Of a stretch of DNA of 55,454 nucleotides, positions 23,275 to 32,129 are shown one piece after another. Position numbers and translations under genes: made by a program. The notes under the pieces are model-generated. The model made no database searches. It was given only the letters and a program-made list of their open reading frames with translations, and had not been told where the DNA came from. The stretch comes from Mangrovactinospora gilvigrisea (GTDB lineage Bacteria; Actinomycetota; Actinomycetes; Streptomycetales; Streptomycetaceae), in the NCBI RefSeq assembly GCF_001879105.1, contig NZ_MLCF01000052.1, positions 1 through 55,454 on the forward strand, written 5' to 3'. Position 1 is the stretch's first letter. Every line of letters begins with the position of its first letter.

Positions 23275-23516
23275 CCACCAAGGACACCACGCCGACATGC
23301 CCGGTGGTGTCCGCGTGCCCGAAGTGCGTGCGACTGACCACCGGCCTCGCCGACATCGCGCAGTCCGCCGTACGGGTCGGCGCCTCACCCCGCGTCAGCC
23401 AGGACGCGGCCGAGGCCGCGATCCGCATGCTGAGCACCGCAGTCGGCGACTGGCACGCCCACCTGCTCGTCGAGCACCACCAGCTGCCGCGCCTGCCCGT
23501 CAGCGCGTTCGGCTGA
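23271..23516 (+). CDS. Small Cys-rich helical protein, 81 residues
   Basis: ATG 23271 in an ATGA overlap. The N-terminus has CPVVSACPKCVR, giving three cysteines, followed by a long helical part (LADIAQSAVRVGASPRVSQD, IRMLSTAVGDWHAHLLVEHH) with a His-rich end that could complete a metal site. It closes the chain of small genes; a strong hairpin at 23526 follows ten bases later. No family recognised. Confidence 0.6.
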   Translation: MTTKDTTPTCPVVSACPKCVRLTTGLADIAQSAVRVGASPRVSQDAAEAAIRMLSTAVGDWHAHLLVEHHQLPRLPVSAFG

Positions 23517-23525
23517 CCCATAGCT

Positions 23526-23561
23526 CCCGGCCGCCGAGGCCATCTCCCCACGGCGGCCGGG
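23526..23561. terminator. Hairpin after the small-gene chain
   Basis: Perfect 11-base arms CCCGGCCGCCG and CGGCGGCCGGG with a 14-base loop, starting ten bases after the last stop. Likely terminator of the small-gene operon. A second perfect hairpin with CCGACCCGGG arms lies at 23570-23609. Confidence 0.6.
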
Positions 23562-23709
23562 CCCGACGTCCGACCCGGGTGCCCGCACGTCCTGCGCCGC
23601 CCGGGTCGGGCTCCGCCCCCGATGGCGCCGTGGACACGCACGGCCGCCCGCGTGTGATCGGGAGCGCGGGCCGTCAGCCCCGTGCGTGGGCCGGCGGCCC
23701 ACCACCGCC

Positions 23710-23752
23710 GCCGCCCCTCCCGGCCCCTGGATGCGGACCCGGGAGGGGCGGC
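23710..23752. promoter_or_regulatory. 14-base perfect hairpin in the leader of the AlkA-like gene
   Basis: Arms GCCGCCCCTCCCGG (23710-23723) and CCGGGAGGGGCGGC (23739-23752) with a 15-base loop. It ends only eight bases before the AAAGGAG ribosome site of the 23775 gene, so it could affect translation or protect the 5' end. No other feature is seen between 23610 and 23774. Confidence 0.45.
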
Positions 23753-23774
23753 ACCCCCGCACGAAAGGAGCGCG

Positions 23775-25085
23775 ATGGACACCCCCGCCGACCTCCCCCG
23801 GCCGCTCACCGAGGAGACCCTCCTCGCCCTGACCGCCCGCCGGCACTGCATCGAGCAGATCGGCCTTCCGGTCGAGGATCGGAAGGCCGACCGCACCTCG
23901 GCCGTCCTGACCCTGACGGCCGGAATCGGTGCGGACGACCTTGCCCTGGCCGCCCTGCAGGCGGCCTGCGCGCGCCGCGGTTGGACCTGCACCAGCATCA
24001 TGCGCGACGGCACGCTGGTCCTGACCGTCTCGTGGGGACCGCTGCACGCCCAGTGCCCGGACTGCCGGCGTCGCCTGCGCCTCGGGCCCGACCACCTGCT
24101 GCCGCGCCACCGCCCCCGGACCAGCGAGCGCACCGAGGAGGACTGGATCGCCGTCGCGGACGGGGCCCTGCCGGCCACCGAGTTGGAGTTGGACTGCCCG
24201 GGAAGCCACACCGCCCCGGCCGACTCCGCCACGGCACCCCGCGCTCAGCGGGAGCGCCTGCCGACGACCCTGCTGCTCGCCGACCATCCCCGCTGGCACA
24301 CCCCGCCCGGCCGCACCCATCCCGAGCGGATCATGTACCACCGGCACTACTACTGGCGCCTGCGATGGACCGGCGGACGCTGCGTCCGTGAGCCCCTCAC
24401 CCCTGTCCCGCCCGGCACCCTCCGGGTCCGCACCTCCCGCGCCCTCGCCGCCCACCTGCCCCCGAGCCTCCCCGACCCGGTCGCCGAGGCGCTCGCCGAC
24501 GTCAAACAGGTGATCATCGTGCCCAGCTCCGACCTGTGGGAGGCCATCACCGGCGCTGCAATCCGCCACCTCGTTCAGGACGCGACCGCCCGCCGCGCCC
24601 TCTACCGCCGCTGGTGCAGCCGCTACGGCACCCACACCCTGCCCGGCGGCCCCCGGATCGTCGACACGCCCAGCCCGGAGGCCGTCGGCCAACTGCGGCC
24701 CGCCGAGATCGAACCCGACGACCTCCGAGAGGTCCTGACGTTCCTGAAGCAACCGGCCCACGCCTACCGGATGCGCTGCCACCTGTGGGCCGGCATGTCC
24801 GGACCGACCCTGATCGACGCCCTCGCCGGCTACGGCGGCCTCGGCCGCCGCGCCGCAGCCCTCGCCGCGGCCGACCACCTCGGCGACCCCGCCCTGCGCC
24901 CGGTGGACCGGGAGCTGTGCGACGCCGCCATCGACCTGGCACCGAACCACCCCTGGCCGCTCGACGAGATCGACTTCGGCCCCTACTGGCAGGACCTGGC
25001 CACCTCGGCCCAGGAGCGCCGGACGCTGGCGGCGTTCGTCCTCGCCCACGCCTCGATGCTGGAGATGGCCGGGGTGGACCGGTAG
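23775..25085 (+). CDS. AlkA/HhH-type DNA-glycosylase-like protein (long paralogue)
   Basis: ATG 23775 with AAAGGAG seven bases upstream. 436 residues. The N-terminal 150 residues form a separate part with QCPDCRRRLRLGPDHLLPRH, a possible zinc-binding spot. From about residue 170 (ADHPRWHTPPGRTHPER) it aligns through to the end with the 988-1848 protein: WRLR, LWEAITGAAIRHL, LYRRWCSRYG, RRAAALAAADHLGD, AAFVLAHA. The second half resembles an AlkA-like HhH fold; at the usual catalytic Asp region it reads RPVDRELCDAA. Enzyme activity is unproven. The IS110-family transposase gene begins 137 bases downstream on the other strand. Confidence 0.55.
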   Translation: MDTPADLPRPLTEETLLALTARRHCIEQIGLPVEDRKADRTSAVLTLTAGIGADDLALAALQAACARRGWTCTSIMRDGTLVLTVSWGPLHAQCPDCRRRLRLGPDHLLPRHRPRTSERTEEDWIAVADGALPATELELDCPGSHTAPADSATAPRAQRERLPTTLLLADHPRWHTPPGRTHPERIMYHRHYYWRLRWTGGRCVREPLTPVPPGTLRVRTSRALAAHLPPSLPDPVAEALADVKQVIIVPSSDLWEAITGAAIRHLVQDATARRALYRRWCSRYGTHTLPGGPRIVDTPSPEAVGQLRPAEIEPDDLREVLTFLKQPAHAYRMRCHLWAGMSGPTLIDALAGYGGLGRRAAALAAADHLGDPALRPVDRELCDAAIDLAPNHPWPLDEIDFGPYWQDLATSAQERRTLAAFVLAHASMLEMAGVDR

Positions 25086-25221
25086 ACGCGACATGGTCCG
25101 GCACGGGCCTGAACAAACCGGACGAGACTCCATCGCAGATCGGCTCCCAGGTGAACAGGCCACGGGCGGCGGCGGACCAGTCGGCGGCACAGCGTGACAT
25201 GTGACGATCAAACGGACTCTC

Positions 25222-26295
25222 CTATGACGCGCAAGTCGAGGTGGGTGGGAGATCGGCAGTGTTGAGGTGCCGGTAGATCTGGCGTGCGAGGTAGCGCTTG
25301 AGGCTTCGGCGAATCTCCTTGTTGGTGCGGCCTTCAGCACGTCGGCGTTCGACGTATGCGCGGGTGTCGGCGTCGTGGATCATGCGGCTGACCGTGGCCA
25401 TGTGCAGGGCCCGGTTCAGGCGTCGGTCGCCGCCGCGGTTGAGCCGGTGGCGGACGGTGTTCCCCGAGGATGCAGGGATCGGGTTGACGCCGGCCAGACA
25501 GGCGAATGCGGCTTCGGATCGCACCCGTCCACGGTGGGACCAGGCCGTCATCACCACGGCTGCGGTGACGGGCCCGATCCCGGGTTTGTCCAGTAGCCCC
25601 GCGGCTGGCGTTGCACGCACCAGGGCGGTCATCGACTTTGCGTTGGCGCTCAGTTCCTCGTCGAGTGCGACGATGCGCTTGGCCAGGCGTATGGCTTCCC
25701 CTCGAGCGGTCGTGACCGCGACTGGCTCTTCACGGGTGCGCCAGCGGGAGACTTCGAGAATTTGACGACCGGTCAGTGCCCGACGCCCGTCGATATCGAG
25801 GTCGACGGCCCGAACCAACGCGGTCAGTGCGTTGACGTTCGCGGTCCGCTCATCGGTCATCTGGTCTCTGGCGGTCACCAGTACGCGCAAGGCGGCGCGC
25901 TCTCCGTCGTCGGCGCGGGGGTGGCGCAGCTCGTGCTCCTCGAGAGGGAGCGCGGCCTCGGCGATGCGGCGTGCGTCGATCGGGTCCGACTTGCCCTTGC
26001 CGCGATGAACCCCCATCCGAGGCGCTTCGATGACGTGGTACCCGGCCTCGGTGACGGTGCGGGCGAACTGGGCGCCGAAGGTCGCTATCCCCTCCATGAC
26101 CCACAGCGTGGCGAGGTCGCCGCCGGTGCGGCGTGCCGCCCAGGCCACCGCCCGGGTCATGCCGGCTTTGCTCGTCGGGAACTCGGCCGTATCGAGCAGT
26201 TCGCCGGTCGGCGCGGCCAGGACGGCCAGGACATGGTTACGGGCGTGGGTGTCCACGCCGATGACATACGGGTGGCTGTGCGCGACGATCGTCAC
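25222..26295 (-). mobile_element. IS110-family transposase (recombinase) gene
   Basis: I start at GTG 26295 (VTIVAHSHPYVIGVDTHARN); an in-frame start at 26352 adds an unrelated leader. The 357-residue protein has the N-terminal RuvC-like DEDD domain (IGVDTHARNH, LWVMEGIATFGAQFA, GKSDPIDARRIAEAAL) and the C-terminal Transposase_20 domain (LLDKPGIGPVTAAVVMTAWS) with the serine-containing NPIPASSGNT and HRLNRGGDRRLNRALHM. It looks complete. IS110 elements lack terminal inverted repeats and leave no target duplication, so exact ends cannot be set; the element probably spans from just downstream of 25222 to about 26600. Confidence 0.9.
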
Positions 26296-26600
26296 GGTGG
26301 TCGGGTGCCTTCCAGTCCAGAGGCCAACGGTTCGGCCGCTGACGGCCGACATCGGGCTGGGCAGGAGTCACTCCGGGCCACGACTGTGACGGGCCACGCC
26401 GTGAACGGCGGGCATTCTCCTGATCAGGACACCGAGGTGGGCCAGGACGGCATCGGCTCCCACCATGTCGGACAAGTCCATTGGAGGGCACCTTTGAGGG
26501 CCACCGTTGACAAGAGTCACGACGCGGCGGGACGGCCGACACCACCCTGGCAGCCGATCCCAGACCAGCCACCCCGAGTCTCACAACCGTTGACAACAGC
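26296..26600 (-). ncRNA. Non-coding 5' end of the IS110 element, candidate bridge RNA region
   Basis: The roughly 300 bases upstream of the transposase have no ORF of interest. In IS110-group elements the bridge RNA, which guides target and donor recognition, is encoded in the non-coding end before the transposase. Here TTGTCAACGGT (minus strand) occurs twice, at 26586-26596 and 26503-26513, about 80 bases apart, the spacing expected if one is at the element end and another in a guide loop. RNA ends and folds were not determined. Confidence 0.35.
26576..26594 (+). repeat. 19-base direct repeat, copy 2
   Basis: Identical to 15828-15846. It overlaps the distal copy of the 11-base ACCGTTGACAA repeat near the presumed outer end of the IS110 element. 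Confidence 0.6.
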
Positions 26601-26775
26601 GCTACGGGCGATCGGCCGGAGTCCCAGAGCACAACTCGACTGGAGCGACTGACTGCTGGCGCCCACCGTTCGCCGAGGCCATCCGGTCACGCCACCCTCT
26701 TCGGCCAAAGCCGCGCCCACGACGAGGCGGACCCGGAAGCATAGGACGGCACACGCTTAAACCGGGAGGCGGCTG

Positions 26776-27429
26776 ATGGCCAAACACTGGAATCCGGTCT
26801 CGGAGTTCGAGGAGCAGGACGACGACATCGAGGTGCGCGTCGCCGCAGCCGACGCTGCCAGGCTGCGCGTCTTCGCCCGCGCGCAGAACATCACCCTCAA
26901 GCGGGCCATCGGCCACCTGCTGGCCCGCAACGTCTCCGACGAGGAGTACACCGAGCACGCCGCGGCCGCCCGGAGCCTGATCGCCGAAACCGGCGGATAC
27001 ACCGTCACCGCCGCGGACGAGCAGGCGGCCGAGGCGTTCGCTGCACCATGGCCGCGGGGCTGGTTCCGCCAGGTCGGGTTCGCCCTGGACTGGACCGCCA
27101 TCGCCGCGCTCACCGAAGGGCACCCGCTGCTCGGCGGCCTGATGGTCCAAGCAGCCCTGGGCAAGGGCGCGCTCCTGGTCCACGACCTGGCCATCTACGC
27201 CGCCGAGGCCCACCACCCCGGCTCGCTCCGCTTCTGCACCAAGGCCGGCGCCCTCAACCGGATCGGTACCGGCTTCGAGTGGGGAAGCGGCCCGGACGTC
27301 CCGCACCTGACGGACATGGAGATCATGCAGCCGTTCTACCTGTGCCACGCCAACCACGACCTGACCCTGCTCACCGTCCGACCGCAGATCTACGAGGGCC
27401 TCGGCATCACCGTCGCGGCACCTCGGTGA
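26776..27429 (+). CDS. Hypothetical protein with RHH-like N-terminus and possible PIN-like C-terminus
   Basis: ATG 26776 follows GGGAGG. 217 residues. The N-terminal part (DIEVRVAAADAARLRVFARA, NITLKRAIGHLLARN) looks like an antitoxin-type dimerising region. From about residue 100 the pattern VGFALDWTAIAALTEGHPLL then VHDLAIYAAEAHHPGSLRF resembles the opening of VapC/PIN domains (hydrophobic strand, Asp, helix), but I cannot place all acidic residues. It might be a fused antitoxin-toxin or just a helical orphan. It sits alone beside the IS110 element. Confidence 0.5.
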   Translation: MAKHWNPVSEFEEQDDDIEVRVAAADAARLRVFARAQNITLKRAIGHLLARNVSDEEYTEHAAAARSLIAETGGYTVTAADEQAAEAFAAPWPRGWFRQVGFALDWTAIAALTEGHPLLGGLMVQAALGKGALLVHDLAIYAAEAHHPGSLRFCTKAGALNRIGTGFEWGSGPDVPHLTDMEIMQPFYLCHANHDLTLLTVRPQIYEGLGITVAAPR

Positions 27430-27697
27430 GAGTCCACGGCGTGCTCCGCTTGGGTGCCGTCGGCCCCGCAGGTCCACCAGGCCCATGTGAGAGCAGACGG
27501 GCCCAGCGCGTGGTGTTGTCGGCCTCTCCATGGCCGGATGCCGCTCAGCGCATCGGCACCGACGCCACACCCCGGAGCGGCCCGGCGCCGGTACCGATTA
27601 GCCCGTGCGTCAGCGGGCGGCCAAGCTCGGGAACCATAGGCCACTGAATCCCCATCTGTAGCCTCGATATCACCGTCTGCAACCATCTGGAGGCGCC
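27430..27697. other. Gap without a gene
   Basis: Nothing convincing on either strand; frames are Arg/Pro-rich. GGAGG near 27690 serves the next ORF. Confidence 0.4.
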
Positions 27698-27970
27698 ATG
27701 CTGATGCTCGACGCCCTCAACGCGATCGCGTCCGACAGCCGAGCACCAGGCGAGCCCCGACCGATCCCGCAGCCGGCCAGCCGGGCGCGGCGCATAGTCA
27801 GGTCGACGGGCTACGCGATCATCGTCGTGGCGCTCACCCTGATGGCCGCTGCCCTCACCGCGCCGTCGGGCGCGGCAGTTCACCTCAGTTTGATCGCCGT
27901 CATGCTGGGTGCTCCAGGTGTCGGCGGCCGTGGCAAAGTCCAGGTGTGCGGCCAGTTGAGTCCAGGCTGA
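27698..27970 (+). CDS. Small membrane protein, possibly truncated
   Basis: ATG 27698 has GGAGG five bases upstream. Of 90 residues, YAIIVVALTLMAAALTAPSG is a clear membrane segment and AVHLSLIAVMLGAPG a second. The last 15 residues (GRGKVQVCGQLSPG) look unlike a natural end, and another membrane-protein frame opens at 28008, so the two may once have been one gene. No family recognised. Confidence 0.4.
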   Translation: MLMLDALNAIASDSRAPGEPRPIPQPASRARRIVRSTGYAIIVVALTLMAAALTAPSGAAVHLSLIAVMLGAPGVGGRGKVQVCGQLSPG

Positions 27971-28007
27971 TGGCCACCAGAATTCCCGGTGGATGGCCGT
28001 CTGACCT

Positions 28008-28394
28008 GTGGTGCTTCTGGCCGCCTGCCTCACCACCGCCGTCGCGGCCTTCTGCGCGGGAGACATGCTCTCCGCATGCACCGCTCTTGTCTCATGCGCC
28101 GCCGGAAGCCTCTGCTTCGGCCGGACGATCCCCAGCCTCTGCCCCTTGGCGTCGCCTGACCTGGCGGCCGCACGGATCCGCCGTCGCTTTCGCCAGGCCC
28201 AGGCGATGCACGTCATGCGGGTGTTGACGTTCGCCGCCGGGTTCCTTGCGGGAATCTCGCTCGCGCTGAGGAAGGACGGACATGAGATGCCGGCCGGGCT
28301 CGCGCTCGGGCTGGTGACGTCAGGCTCGGCGTCCGCGTTCCGGGTCCTCGTTCATGGGAGGAAGGCGGCGGAGAGGTCGCGGCGGCGGCCTTGA
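28008..28394 (+). CDS. Small membrane protein
   Basis: GTG 28008, no clear ribosome site. 128 residues with hydrophobic stretches at the N-terminus (VLLAACLTTAVAAFCAG, ACTALVSCAAGSLCFG) and at about 70-88 (VLTFAAGFLAGISLAL) separated by a basic loop (ARIRRRFRQAQ). It overlaps the following ORF at TTGA. It may be the C-terminal part of a gene started at 27698 and broken between 27930 and 28010. Confidence 0.4.
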   Translation: MVLLAACLTTAVAAFCAGDMLSACTALVSCAAGSLCFGRTIPSLCPLASPDLAAARIRRRFRQAQAMHVMRVLTFAAGFLAGISLALRKDGHEMPAGLALGLVTSGSASAFRVLVHGRKAAERSRRRP

Positions 28395-28654
28395 CCAGAT
28401 CGTTCGAGGAGCTTCATGCGACCGACTTCTCAGGTCAAGCGCTCCAGCGGGTAGCGGTGCGCCGTCATATCGATGCCCTGGCCCGGGCGGTCCGTGCTCC
28501 GATCGAGAGCAGCGTCCTGGGGACGAGCGTCCTGGCGCGAGATTCGGCGCGACACCTCGTGGAGCGGCTTCATCGCGCGGCCGACACCGCGGCAAACTCG
28601 GAGGCATGGGCCCGGTGCCGTGTAGACCTGGGAGCGCTTGCGCTCAACGTGTGA
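28391..28654 (+). CDS. Small helical hypothetical protein, 87 residues
   Basis: TTG 28391 overlaps the preceding stop. The sequence forms amphipathic helices (LQRVAVRRHIDALARAVRAP, DSARHLVERLHRAADTAANS) and composition is normal for a soluble protein. No family recognised; support is the overlap and the balanced composition. Confidence 0.4.
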   Translation: MTRSFEELHATDFSGQALQRVAVRRHIDALARAVRAPIESSVLGTSVLARDSARHLVERLHRAADTAANSEAWARCRVDLGALALNV

Positions 28655-28689
28655 GTAGATCGGCACCAGCACCACCGCGGCGACCACCT

Positions 28690-28778
28690 GGGGACTCTCC
28701 GGGGACTCTCAGGGCTGTCACGAGGACTTCCCGGGGAATTTCGATCATGTGACCGGGAAAGGTTGCGACAGCCCTGAA
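28690..28778 (+). repeat. 89-bp dispersed structured repeat, copy 1
   Basis: Aligns without gaps to 43390-43478 with about 13 differences by my count. Both contain two GGGACT-containing units, then GGGCTGTCACG, a CCCGGGGA block, TTTCGATCATGTGA and a closing GACAGCCCTGAA. GGGCTGTC and GACAGCCC form an 8-base stem around the centre. Not protein-coding as far as I can see. It lies in an otherwise empty stretch (28655-29067). Confidence 0.7.
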
Positions 28779-29067
28779 TCGACCAGACATAGGTGACCTG
28801 CTGGAACTCCTGGTTGCGCTGGTCGATGTCCTCCTTGATCGCCGCCGCCGTCCACGACGCCGCCGAGGACGAGCCCGCGCTCGTCCCGCTGAGCCGCCCC
28901 GAGTTCGTCCGGCCTTTGCGGGCCCTCGTGCTGCCACCCGTCCGCGACCGCGAACACGTCCTGCACGGACCGCTCGGCGGCGACGGAACCAAGCCGTCGC
29001 GACCGCCTGCCGCCAGCAACGACACCACCGACACGACCAACCGCGATCAAGAACTACGGCTGCCGTG

Positions 29068-29322
29068 TCAGTCGACGAAAAGGTTGAGCTCCCAGTAGAG
29101 GCCGTTCACGAGATTGCAGTGGTACGCGCTGGCGTTGCCCTGTTCTACCTGAATCTGACCGGCCAAATCGCAGTCATTCACATTGGAATACTGCTGCCCG
29201 GTGTCGATCCAAACGTTCGGTCGAGTCGGGACGTTAGGTGCCGCCGACACGGCTGAGGTGCCGCCGATGACGGCGCCGACAGCAACGGCGAGGACAGCGA
29301 AGGCACGGACAAGACGCTTCAT
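29068..29322 (-). CDS. Small secreted peptide, 84 residues
   Basis: Start at ATG 29322 with GGGGA upstream. A classic Sec signal peptide (MKRLVRAFAVLAVAVGAVIG then GTSAVSA) is followed by about 54 mature residues with two cysteines (NDCDLAG and YHCNLVN), probably one disulfide, and many aromatic/Asn residues. An upstream in-frame start adds 13 residues without purpose. No family recognised; an exported structural or signalling peptide is possible. Confidence 0.7.
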   Translation of the reverse strand: MKRLVRAFAVLAVAVGAVIGGTSAVSAAPNVPTRPNVWIDTGQQYSNVNDCDLAGQIQVEQGNASAYHCNLVNGLYWELNLFVD

Positions 29323-30432
29323 GGATCCCCATTTCCAAAAGCACTGACGAGCTAAGAACACAAGGAAATCTAGCAGCCGAGGCCATTACGTCAATACGCT
29401 GAGATAGGTTCCTTGATTCGCCGCCCCGGCGGAATGCCATCTTCTGCTCTCCCAGCAGATGCAGTTCGTGAACCTGATGGCGGCTGCGTAGGCGTGCCGG
29501 CGGCGGTGACATGCTGCTGCCCGGCGCTGGTGACGGCACCGCCACAGCGACTGCTCCAGGAGGTAGGCAGGCGCCCGGCAGGGCTGAAGCAGCACCAGCA
29601 CCCGCAGCAGCCACAGGAGTTCGAAGCGACTGACAGGCACCAGGTCGGCCCGTCGCTGCCGTGTCCGACACCGCAGCACGCTCCGGCTCGACCAGGATGC
29701 CGATGGCGAGGACGATCAGATCGCCACTTGCGCACCGCGAGACCCACCAGCCGCGGCAGCAACACCGGGGCCGGCGACCGGCAGCGATACAAGGCGAGCG
29801 TGCCGGTGTATCGGTGCCGGCGGATCTGCAGCACCGACGCACCGGCATCGGCCCGGCCGACGGGACGTCGGCGGTGTCCGGGGGTTCCCCGCCCGCCGAC
29901 CTTTGCGGGCCTGGCGAGGTTCATGGCGGAATCCGGGGCGCGGCGATGGCCCCGCCCATCCCGGCGCGGCCGCGTGGACGGTCCCTTCCAACCGGCAGCC
30001 CCGGGGGCGGACGCCGCGGCAGTTGATTCGGAAGAGGGCCGTTCTGGCGTGCGCGTCCCGGTCCGGGGCAGACGAGGGGCGGCCGTCGGCTCCCGGACCC
30101 GGAGCTGCGGCTCCGGTGGCCGGATCTGCCTCGGGGACCCCGGCCACCGGACACCGCCGCCGCCACGTAGACGCATCCGCGGCACCTGTTGGCGCGCAGC
30201 ACGCGCCGCGGCCGTGCCGGAGGGGAGTCCCAGACCGTCGGCGTTCCACCTCGCTTCGGTCGATCGTCACGCCGGGTTCGGGCGGGAGCGGCCGACAGGG
30301 GCGGCGAGGTCCGCGATCAGACGGCAGCTTGGGGACCGCGTGCCCAGGGCGGTCCGAGGCGCGGCCGGGGGGTGCGTGGGGCGCACGCGGGCTAGGCTTT
30401 CGTCGTTGTCGAGGTCGCCACGGGGGGCGCTG
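29323..30432. other. 1.1-kb stretch without a supportable gene
   Basis: Several long frames exist on both strands but all have Arg/Pro-rich shadow composition. A short minus-strand piece near 29560-29650 reads like real protein (FELLWLLRVLVLLQPCRAP) but is bounded by unrelated sequence, so it may be a decayed fragment. No repeats matching elsewhere were seen. Confidence 0.4.
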
Positions 30433-31601
30433 ATGCAGCCGTTGACCGCAGCCGATCCGCACCAGGTCGGCCCGTATCTGCTGGAGGGCCGGCTCGGTGG
30501 GGGCGGGATGGGCCAGGTCTATCTGGGACGCAGCCGCGGGGGGCGGCGGGTGGCGGTGAAGGTGATCCATCCTCAGTTCGCCGCCGAGCCGGACTTTCGG
30601 GGCCGTTTTCGCCGTGAGGTGGAGTTGGCGATGAAGGTCGGGGGGTTCTGGACGGCGGCGCTGGTCGACTCCGATCCGGAGGCGGCCGAGCCGTGGGTGG
30701 CCAGCGAGTACGTGCCCGGTCCGACGCTGCGTCAGCGCATTGTGGCGGACGGGCCGCTGGGGTTGGGGCCTTTGCGGGAGCTGGCGGTGGGGTTGGCGGA
30801 GGCGGTGGCGGCGGTGCATCGGGGGGGCTGGTGCATCGGGATCTGAAGCCGGCGAACATTTTGATGGCCGAGGACGGGCCGCGGGTGATCGATTTCGGGA
30901 TCTCCAAGGCGGTGGAGGAGACCGGCGGGCTGACGGCGACGGGGGTGGTGGTGGGCACGCCGGGGTTTCTGGCGCCGGAGCAGGCGGTCGGGTCGGTGGT
31001 CACGCCGGCCACGGATGTGTTCGCGTTGGGTGCGGTGCTGGTGTTCGCGGCGACGGGGCGAGCGCCGTTCGGGGACGGACCCAGTCATGCGCTGCTGTAT
31101 CGCACGGTGCACGACCGGCCGGATCTGGAGGGGGTGCCGGGTGTGTTGACGGGGCTGCTGGAGTCGTGTCTGGCCAAGGAGCCGGGCCGGCGCCCCAGCG
31201 CCGGTGCGCTGCTGGAGCGGCTGGGCGGGGAGGTGGCCGGGGAGAGGGGGCCCCGGGCCACCACCGTCGCACCGGCACCGCGGACGGCACCGGCGCCTGC
31301 GTCGGCGCCGATTCCGGGACCCGCCCCGGACCCGCCGACCGCGGATGTGCCCCGCTTCGCCGATGCGCCGGAGGCTGAGGGGGAGCCGACCGCTCCGGGC
31401 CGGTCGGTGCACGCGGCCCGCAGCCACCGGATGCCCGCCGTTGTTCTGGCGCTGCTTGGCGGTGGGGTCGTACTGGCCATCGAGGGCGTCCTCGGTGCCC
31501 TCAAGGGCGGCATCGGCCCGGTGGACCTGTCTCTGCCGATCCTGACGGCGCTGGTCGTGGGCTTCGGTTGGTGGTTCCGCCAGGATTCCCGCGGGCGTTG
31601 A
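30433..31601 (+). pseudogene. Ser/Thr protein kinase (PknB type), frameshifted in a G7 run
   Basis: ATG 30433 starts a PknB-type kinase: VGPYLLEGRLGGGGMGQVYL, VAVKVIHPQF (catalytic Lys), WVASEYVPGPTL. At 30831-30837 a run of seven Gs shifts the frame, giving a stop at 30846; adding one G restores HRGG-LVHRDLKPANILM, DFGISKAV (DFG), GTPGFLAPEQA and TDVFALGAVLVFAATG in the other frame up to 31601. The restored protein would be about 389 residues, with a Pro/Ala linker and C-terminal membrane helices (VVLALLGGGVVLAIEGVL, then ILTALVVGFGWWF). A real inactivation, a phase-variable tract or a sequencing error are all possible. Confidence 0.85.
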
Positions 31602-32129
31602 TCGTCCAAGGGGGATCCCCGGACCGGGAGCGGCCCGGTGGACTGCTGCGTGGTGCTGAGCCCGCTCAGGGGTGTGTGTCCCGGTGCCGGGCGCCGGGGT
31701 GAGCCCGCTGGGTGCGGATCGTGGCTCTGACAGGTGCCCAGCTCGTTCGGATCGACGTCGTTGAAACAGTGCAGTCGATGACGGCCTCGTCCTTTGTCGG
31801 CGCGGACGTCTGCCCGGACACGGCCGGCCCCGGCGGCCTTTTCGTGGTGCTGGGCTCGGCGGATGCGGTCGATGCGGTGGCCGGTGCGGCACGGCGGCCG
31901 TCCGCCGGGTCCGCATTCTCACCCGACCACGAGCGTCACCGACATGCGACCCGAACCAACCTCCACCACAACCCGGGCCGGGGACGGGACTTGGGGCGCG
32001 ACTCCACCGCCGCCACCTGGAGTGGCAACCGTGGTCACCGCGTGCACAGCAGGCTGCCCGGGGCTGGTCTGGCATCCTGGGTGTTGCGGGAGGGCCGCGG
32101 TCCTCGGGCTGCGTGCGGCCGCCGTCTTC
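31602..32129. other. Gap without a supportable gene
   Basis: A frame from 31718 has a normal-looking stretch (VGADVCPDTAGPGGLFVVLG) but no family or clean end. Probably decayed sequence upstream of the relic at 32130. Confidence 0.3.

Noticed and set aside
4489..23516. Integrative conjugative element of the pSAM2 type
   Set aside because: A GntR regulator, NUDIX genes and small Cys proteins recall such elements, but no integrase, TraB-like translocase, Rep or att site is present.
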